From: Actinomycetes bacterium
GTDB lineage: Bacteria; Actinomycetota; Actinomycetes; Propionibacteriales; Propionibacteriaceae
Direction: 5' to 3'
NCBI GenBank assembly: GCA_021794705.1
Contig: JAJYQH010000346.1
Coordinates: 1 to 9,872 of the forward strand
Length of the DNA stretch: 9,872 nt
Shown piece by piece: positions 5,846 to 9,872 of the stretch; position 1 is the first letter of the stretch; each line of letters opens with the position of its first letter. Made by a program: the position numbers and the translations under genes. Under the pieces are notes generated by a model. It was given only the letters and a program-made list of their open reading frames with translations, was not told the origin of the DNA and did not search any database.

Positions 5846-7270
5846 GTGACCAGCGAGACAACCCAGGCGGGCCTCCGCGTCGCGATCGTCGGTGGCGGCG
5901 TCACCGGCCTCGTCGCCGCGTGGCGCATCGCCCGCGAGCGGCCGGACGCCCACGTGACCCTCCTCGAGGCCTCGGACCGGCTCGGCGGCCAGGTGCGCGC
6001 CATCGACGTCGAGGGCGTCCAGGTCGACGTCGGCGCCGAGGCGATCCACCTCGGCGCGCCGGACGCCGCCTCCCTCGTCCGAGAGCTCGGCCTCGACACG
6101 ACAGTCATCGCCGCCCGCCGCGGCCAGTCCCTGCTGCTCACCCGGCGCGGACTGCGTCCGCTGCCCGCGGGAGTGGGCCCGACCGGCCCGACCCAGGTGG
6201 GCCCGGTGCTGAAGTCGGGAATCCTCAGCGTTCCCGGGCTGCTGAGAGCGGGACTGGAGCCGCTCACCCGCCGCCGCCACCCCGGGGACCTCAGCGTCGG
6301 CGACTTCATCGACGGGCGGTTCGGGCGCGAGGTGACGACGACGTTCGTCGACCCGCTGCTCGGCAACCTGCACTCGGGTGACGTCCACCGGCTGAGCCTG
6401 CACGCGACCGCGAAGCAGTTGGTGCCGGTCGCGGCGTCCGGCGACTCGCTGCTGGTCAGGGCGCTGAAGAAGCGGGTGCCCCCGCCGCGGCGTCCCGATG
6501 CTCCGGCCCCGCTGCCGATGTTCGCCAGCTGGCCAGGTGGGCTGGGCGCGCTGGTCGCGGCGCTCACCTCCGCCCTCGACGGACGCGTGTCGGTGCGCAC
6601 CGGCGTCCCCGCCGACGCCGTCGTCCGCGACGGGGAGGCCTGGCGGGTCGAGACCTCCGAGGGTCCGGTCGCCGCGGACGCCGTCGTCGTCGCCGTGGGT
6701 CCGGAGGCGACAGGCCGCCTGCTCGGCCCGCACTCCCCCGCGGTGGCGACCGCGATGGGCGGGGTCGACGCGGCGTCCGTGGCCACCGTCGTGCTCGCCT
6801 ACGAGGCGGACGCCGCCGGCGCGAACGAGGTGCTGCGCGACTACAACGGCCTGCTGCTCAACTCGCACCAGTCGGGGACGCTCAAGGCCATGACCAACAT
6901 GTCGCGGAAGTGGCCGCTCGACCACCCGGACTGGCACATCGTCAGGGTCTCGGTGGGCCGCGCGGGCCAGCGGACCGCCGTCGACCTGTCGGACGACGAG
7001 ATGATCGGCGGCGTCACCCGCGAACTGGCCGACCTCATCGGGCTGGCCGCCCGGCCGGTGTTCGCCCGCGCGGTGCGCTGGCCGGCGACGCTGCCGCAAC
7101 TGTCGGTCGGTCACCTGGAGCGGGTCGCGGCGGCGCGGGACGAGTTGTCGCGGCTGGGTGGGCTCTACCTGGCCGGGTCGGCGTCCGACGGGCTCGGGCT
7201 GACCTCGACGATCGCCTCGGGGACGGCTGTCGCCCGCGCGGTGGCGGCGACCGGCGTCCGCGTGGGCTGA
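5846..7270 (+). CDS. hemY: HemY/HemG-family FAD-dependent porphyrinogen oxidase
   Basis: This 474-aa flavoprotein oxidises a porphyrinogen to a porphyrin. In the coproporphyrin-dependent route used by actinobacteria the substrate is coproporphyrinogen III (the enzyme is also named CgoX). The dinucleotide-binding motif is VAIVGGGVTGLVAAWRI (12-28), followed by LLEASDRLGGQVRAI and the family signature VDVGAEAIHLG (60-70). Further family-like blocks are FVDPLLGNLHSGDVHRLSLH, FASWPGGLGALVAAL and the C-terminal FAD block LYLAGSASDGLGLTSTIASG. That last block usually reads GVGIP near its centre, so this copy is somewhat divergent. The start GTG 5846 follows a -10-like element. An AhbD-like radical SAM gene lies 88 bp downstream, where many actinobacteria have hemQ. 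It could be a paralog specialised to act with that protein rather than the main HemY. Confidence 0.8.
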   Translation: MTSETTQAGLRVAIVGGGVTGLVAAWRIARERPDAHVTLLEASDRLGGQVRAIDVEGVQVDVGAEAIHLGAPDAASLVRELGLDTTVIAARRGQSLLLTRRGLRPLPAGVGPTGPTQVGPVLKSGILSVPGLLRAGLEPLTRRRHPGDLSVGDFIDGRFGREVTTTFVDPLLGNLHSGDVHRLSLHATAKQLVPVAASGDSLLVRALKKRVPPPRRPDAPAPLPMFASWPGGLGALVAALTSALDGRVSVRTGVPADAVVRDGEAWRVETSEGPVAADAVVVAVGPEATGRLLGPHSPAVATAMGGVDAASVATVVLAYEADAAGANEVLRDYNGLLLNSHQSGTLKAMTNMSRKWPLDHPDWHIVRVSVGRAGQRTAVDLSDDEMIGGVTRELADLIGLAARPVFARAVRWPATLPQLSVGHLERVAAARDELSRLGGLYLAGSASDGLGLTSTIASGTAVARAVAATGVRVG

Positions 7271-7281
7271 GGGCGCCGATT

Positions 7282-7307
7282 CCACCCGCTTGGGGTGGGG
7301 TTATCCT
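7282..7307 (+). promoter_or_regulatory. inverted repeat and -10-like hexamer before the radical SAM gene
   Basis: CCACCC (7282-7287) and GGGTGG (7293-7298) form a perfect 6-bp inverted repeat with a 5-bp spacer. It lies immediately upstream of TATCCT (7302-7307), a 4-of-6 match to TATAAT. The repeat would occupy the promoter spacer, a position suited to repression. It resembles the CACCCC/GGGGTG palindrome at 5015-5028. The leader before the ATG at 7359 would be about 45 nt. Confidence 0.4.
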
Positions 7308-7358
7308 CACTCCTACACGGTGTCGTTGAGTGCGGCGCCCCAGCCGAGCGGGAGAGCC

Positions 7359-8594
7359 ATGAGTACCCTCACCCAGTCCGACAGCCAGCCCGTCGACCTG
7401 TCGGCCGCGCCCGCCCGTGGGCACCGGCCGCTCGTGCGCACGATCAAGCACGACATCAACGCCAAGCCGTTCATCGTCATCTGGGAGGTCACCCGGGCCT
7501 GCCAGCTCGTGTGCAAGCACTGCCGGGCGGACGCCCAGCACACCCCCGACCCGCGCCAGCTCACCACCGAGCAGGGCATGGCGCTGCTCGACGAACTGGC
7601 CGCGTACGAGACGCCGCGTCCGCTGGTCGTCTTCACCGGCGGCGACGCGTTCGAGCGCGCCGACCTCGCGGCGCTCGTGCGCTACGGCACCGGGCTCGGC
7701 CTCAACGTGTCACTGTCGCCGTCGGTCACCCCGCTGATGACACCTGAGCTGCTCGCGGAGATGCGGGCGGCCGGCGGCCGGGCCATGTCGGTGAGCCTCG
7801 ACGGCGCCACCGCCGAGACCCATGACGCGTTCCGCGGGTTCGCCGGCACCTTCGAGGCCACGATGCGGGCCGCCCGGTGGATCACCGACGCCGGGTTCCG
7901 GCTGCAGGTGAACTCGACGTTCACCAAGGGCAACATCCACGAGGCGCCCGCGCTGCTCAAGACCGTCATCGACATGGGCGCGTTCATGTTCTACACGTTC
8001 CTGCTCGTTCCGACGGGGCGGGGCGCGGCTCTCGAGGCCCTCAGCCCCGACGAACGCGAGGACGTCCTCAACTGGCTGCACGACGTGAGCGACCGGATCG
8101 CGATCAAGACGACCGAGGCCCCGCAGTACCGCCGGATCGCCATCGAGCGCGAGCGCGCCAGGGCCGTGGGGCAGCCGCTGCCGCCGCGCGGCGAGCTGTA
8201 CCACTACCTCACCGAGGAGACGACCCGGCTGCTCGGTGCCCACGCCGAACGCCCGCGTCCGCCGCGTCCGCCGATGGCGGTCAACTCGGGCTCCGGCTTC
8301 GCCTTCATCGACCACATCGGGGACGTCTACCCCAGCGGTTTCCTGCCCATCCACTGCGGCAACGTCAAGCGGCAGTCGTTCCGGGAGATCTACCGCGACT
8401 CGCCGGTGTTCCAGGCGTTGCGGCGTCCGCAGGAGTTCGAGGGCAAGTGCGGGGTGTGCGAGTTCGCCACCCTGTGCGGCGGCTCGCGCTCGACCGCCTA
8501 CGCGATGACGGGGAACTACCTGGCGTCCGACCCCACGTGCGCCTACGTTCCGCCCGCTTGGGCGGCGAGGGAGTCAGCCGAATCTGCAGGCTAG
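7359..8594 (+). CDS. radical SAM/SPASM protein, AhbD/NirJ-like (TIGR04053-type)
   Basis: This 411-aa protein has the radical SAM cluster motif CQLVCKHC (C48, C52, C55) after FIVIWEVTRA, and the SAM-binding GGD variant FTGGDAF (92-98). The C-terminal SPASM-type domain has Cys333, Cys364, Cys367, Cys373 and Cys394 in HCGNVK, KCGVCEFATLCGGSRS and DPTCAYVP. The AYAMTGNYLASDPTCAY ending and KTTEAPQYRR are features I associate with the NirJ/AhbD-related TIGR04053 group. NirJ acts in heme d1 synthesis, and AhbD converts iron-coproporphyrin to heme by oxidative decarboxylation. Its position after a HemY-type oxidase suggests a tetrapyrrole substrate, which is an inference. A GGGAGAG ribosome site ends 2 nt before ATG 7359; the in-frame TTG at 7290 lies in the promoter repeat and is rejected. 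The last codons and stop fall inside a 75-nt repeat. A peptide-modifying role cannot be excluded, though no precursor peptide is seen. Confidence 0.82.
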   Translation: MSTLTQSDSQPVDLSAAPARGHRPLVRTIKHDINAKPFIVIWEVTRACQLVCKHCRADAQHTPDPRQLTTEQGMALLDELAAYETPRPLVVFTGGDAFERADLAALVRYGTGLGLNVSLSPSVTPLMTPELLAEMRAAGGRAMSVSLDGATAETHDAFRGFAGTFEATMRAARWITDAGFRLQVNSTFTKGNIHEAPALLKTVIDMGAFMFYTFLLVPTGRGAALEALSPDEREDVLNWLHDVSDRIAIKTTEAPQYRRIAIERERARAVGQPLPPRGELYHYLTEETTRLLGAHAERPRPPRPPMAVNSGSGFAFIDHIGDVYPSGFLPIHCGNVKRQSFREIYRDSPVFQALRRPQEFEGKCGVCEFATLCGGSRSTAYAMTGNYLASDPTCAYVPPAWAARESAESAG

Positions 8595-8651
8595 CCACGG
8601 TGGGGCCACCCGCAGGGGCGCCGACCCCCGCGCCTCGCCTGCATTTTCGGC
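8577..8651. repeat. 75-nt imperfect palindromic repeat, copy 1
   Basis: The element starts GCCGAATCTGCAG (8577-8589) and ends CTGCATTTTCGGC (8639-8651), complementary at 11 of 13 positions. Inside is a G-run/C-run hairpin, CGC-A-GGGG then CCCC-C-GCG, at about 8611-8632. It covers the last five sense codons and stop of the radical SAM gene and ends 4 nt before the stop codon of the convergent DUF559 gene. It therefore fills nearly the whole 61-bp convergent gap and could serve as a two-way terminator. A second copy of identical length is at 9590-9664. The near-identity of the termini is seen directly; membership of a REP or MITE family is inferred. Confidence 0.65.
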
Positions 8652-8655
8652 CGTG

Positions 8656-9528
8656 TCACAGCGGCGCCCGGATCGCCCGCGCTCTCGAGATGCGTTCCGC
8701 CGTCCGCTCCGGATCGGTTCGGATCATTCCCAGGGTGAGTCCCATCAGCCGGAAGCCCTCCGCCATGAGCGCCGCCCGGCGCCGGTAGTCGTACTCCCGG
8801 TCGAGCAACGTCGTGTGGTGCTCGAGGCCGTCGAGCTCCAGGATGAGGCGCTGCCGGCGGAAGAGTGCGTCAGCGAAGTACACGGCTCCTTGCGCCTCCA
8901 CCCTCACGTTGCCCCGCCACCCTGTGATTCCGCTCGTGCGGAGGAAGGCGTGCAGTTCCGCCTCCCCCACCGACCATGGGTTCTCCCGGGCGAGCCACAG
9001 TTCCCGGCGCACCATCGGGTTCCCCTCCCGCATGGGGGTGGCCGCAAGGGTGGCGTGGAGCGACCGAAGGGTGACGGCACGGCTTCTCAGCGCCTCGTAC
9101 AGCGGCTCGCGGTCCCCGGCCCGAAGGAGGTCGACCACGGTGAGACTGGGCTCGCTGTGCGGGATTCCTCCCCGGTAGCGGACAAACTCCGTCCTGACCA
9201 CTGCTTCCACCACCTCGAACCCCTGTCGGCGGGTCGCCCGCGGCCCGGCGATCGTGATGGTGCCGAGGGCCAGCTGAGGCGCGAACGAGAGCCGCGCCGC
9301 CGCCCGCCCCAGCAGGACGCCGCCGGGTCGCCACAGTGACGCGGCCGCGATCCGCGTGTCCGAGTCACGCCTCTGGTGCGCCGGAACGACGATCCCCGGC
9401 AGGAGGCGCACCAGTCTTCCGGAGGCCACTCCCGACCTGATCGCACCACTGAGCCGGGGATGCTCGCCGCACCGGATCGCGAGGACCCCGGCAAGGATCT
9501 CGTCCAGTTCTCGGTAGCTGCTCGTCAC
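8656..9528 (-). CDS. DUF559 (Vsr-like nuclease fold) protein with AbiEi-like N-terminal region
   Basis: This 290-aa protein starts at GTG 9528, which lies 6 nt after GACAAT. The longer in-frame start at 9834 would add 102 low-complexity residues and overlap the terC gene, so it is rejected. Residues 1-50 resemble the AbiEi-type winged-helix N-terminus, ending GRLVRLLPGIVVPAH. The middle (about 55-165) includes LLGRAAARLSFAPQL and SLTVVDLLRAGDREPLYEAL. Residues 185-280 match the DUF559 endonuclease-like domain: Glu189/Glu191 in SVGEAELHAFL, Asp220 in FADALF, LILELDGLEHH (228-238) with Glu231 and Asp233, then YDYRRRAALMAEGFRLM. The acidic residues expected for a PD-(D/E)XK-type site are present, so it is probably not dead. 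Such proteins are common and poorly understood in actinobacteria. It is flanked on both sides by 75-nt palindromic repeats. No partner toxin gene is seen beside it. Confidence 0.8.
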   Translation of the reverse strand: MTSSYRELDEILAGVLAIRCGEHPRLSGAIRSGVASGRLVRLLPGIVVPAHQRRDSDTRIAAASLWRPGGVLLGRAAARLSFAPQLALGTITIAGPRATRRQGFEVVEAVVRTEFVRYRGGIPHSEPSLTVVDLLRAGDREPLYEALRSRAVTLRSLHATLAATPMREGNPMVRRELWLARENPWSVGEAELHAFLRTSGITGWRGNVRVEAQGAVYFADALFRRQRLILELDGLEHHTTLLDREYDYRRRAALMAEGFRLMGLTLGMIRTDPERTAERISRARAIRAPL

Positions 9529-9534
9529 GCCAGG

Positions 9535-9540
9535 ATTGTC
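9535..9540 (-). promoter_or_regulatory. putative -10 hexamer of a leaderless DUF559 gene
   Basis: On the minus strand GACAAT ends 6 nt before the GTG at 9528. No ribosome site or clear -35 is visible. The hexamer decides the start in favour of 9528 and matches the leaderless spacing at other genes here. Confidence 0.4.
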
Positions 9541-9589
9541 TGGATGGTTCGGCCTCCGGACGACGGCGGGCGGCGACTTGTGGACAACT

Positions 9590-9664
9590 GCCGGATCTGC
9601 AGGCACATCGGGGGGTCGGGGCCGCAAGGGGGCTCCTTCCCCCCGGCTCGACTGCAGATTCGGC
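9590..9664. repeat. 75-nt imperfect palindromic repeat, copy 2
   Basis: The element starts GCCGGATCTGCAG (9590-9602) and ends CTGCAGATTCGGC (9652-9664), complementary over 13 positions except one G-T pair. Inside is a strong hairpin: GCCG and CGGC close a GGGGG/CCCCC stem around CTCCTT, at about 9621-9648. It lies between the terC stop (46 bp) and the DUF559 start (61 bp), both on the minus strand. It shares length and termini with copy 1 at 8577-8651; the interiors agree only loosely. It could end terC transcription. T-runs are absent. Confidence 0.65.
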
Positions 9665-9710
9665 GGGCGGGCGGTCAGGCGGCGCGCGACCGGCGATCGG
9701 CAGGCGGGGC

Positions 9711-9872
9711 TCACGCCGGGGCGCGCCGACCACCCGCGCGACGGGACGCCAGGCTGCTGACCGTGGTGCCCACGAGGATGGCGACGATGACGGCCAGTGA
9801 CCACAGCGGCGGGACCGTCGGGACCGCGTGCCACACCGTGTGGGCCCAGTGCAGGATGAGCTTCACGGCGAT
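9711..9872 (-). CDS. TerC family membrane protein, C-terminal fragment (cut by window edge)
   Basis: The last 53 codons and stop of a minus-strand gene entering from beyond the window. The sequence begins IAVKLILHWAHTVWHAVP and continues with a hydrophobic segment, SLAVIVAILVGTTVSSLA, followed by an Arg-rich tail. This is the typical end of TerC/Alx-type integral membrane proteins, where GVKLxLHWAH precedes the final transmembrane helix. TerC/Alx proteins are linked to tellurite resistance and to manganese export and protein metalation in other bacteria; which applies here cannot be told from the fragment. It reads codirectionally with the DUF559 gene, but a 182-bp gap containing a 75-nt repeat separates them, so a common transcript is unlikely. 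Start and N-terminus are outside the window. Confidence 0.72.
   Translation of the reverse strand: MAVKLILHWAHTVWHAVPTVPPLWSLAVIVAILVGTTVSSLASRRAGGRRAPA

Noticed and set aside
4558..6786. 742-codon open frame on the minus strand across the regulator and hemY genes
   Set aside because: Low-complexity Ser/Arg/Pro product, and it crosses the divergent intergenic region and two well-supported genes.
5696..7285. 529-codon minus-strand frame opposite hemY
   Set aside because: Antisense shadow rich in Arg, Gly and Asp, with no domain; the plus strand has a clear flavoprotein.
8595..8655. GGTGG-GG-CCACC short hairpin at 8599-8610 as a separate terminator
   Set aside because: It lies inside the 75-nt repeat and has no T-run, so it is treated as part of that element.
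9529..9834. 102-codon N-terminal extension of the DUF559 gene
   Set aside because: Overlaps the TerC coding end and the 75-nt repeat, is low-complexity, and the family begins at the VTSSYRELDE start.

Overview
The window is very GC-rich. Its genes use GTG/ATG starts, are compactly arranged, and several look leaderless, with a -10-like hexamer 6-7 nt before the start codon. The proteins match actinobacterial families: DUF4282, a three-gene BkdABC-type 2-oxoacid dehydrogenase, an orphan NarL/LuxR-type response regulator, HemY/HemG, a SPASM radical SAM protein, an AbiEi/DUF559 protein and TerC. I read it as chromosome of a high-GC actinobacterium. A propionibacterial or geodermatophilid relative is only a guess.

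Layout. Positions 48-896 (+) encode a DUF4282 membrane protein with a long Pro/Gln/Trp-rich N-terminus. Convergent to it, on the minus strand, is the operon E1alpha (4700-3528), E1beta (3531-2557) and E2 (2526-922) of a branched-chain 2-oxoacid dehydrogenase-like complex. E1alpha and E1beta overlap by ATGA. A 382-bp divergent intergenic region (4701-5082) follows and is rich in inverted repeats. Next to the operon is a TAACC/GGTTA cluster; next to the regulator is a GGGGTG/CACCCC cluster with a well-formed promoter. The plus strand then carries an orphan response regulator (5083-5778), a HemY/HemG-type porphyrinogen oxidase (5846-7270) and an AhbD/NirJ-like radical SAM/SPASM protein (7359-8594). 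Convergent to these are a DUF559-type nuclease-fold gene with an AbiEi-like N-terminus (9528-8656, minus) and the last 53 codons of a TerC-family membrane protein (9872-9711, minus, cut by the window edge).

Two observations stand out. First, two 75-nt imperfect palindromes share near-identical 13-15-nt termini (GCCGRATCTGCAG ... CTGCANNTTCGGC). They bracket the DUF559 gene, one four bases after its stop codon and one 61 bp before its start. One of them supplies the last codons and stop of the radical SAM gene. This looks like a REP/MITE-like repeat family linked to a nuclease-fold gene. Second, the HemY-type oxidase is followed not by HemQ/ChdC but by a radical SAM protein of the group that includes AhbD, which makes heme from iron-coproporphyrin. 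A GGGGTG-type inverted repeat precedes the radical SAM gene and resembles the repeats upstream of the response regulator, suggesting a small regulon.

The 2-oxoacid dehydrogenase genes form a self-contained catabolic operon without an E3 gene, which must be encoded elsewhere. No RNA genes, CRISPR arrays, insertion sequences or tRNAs were seen.
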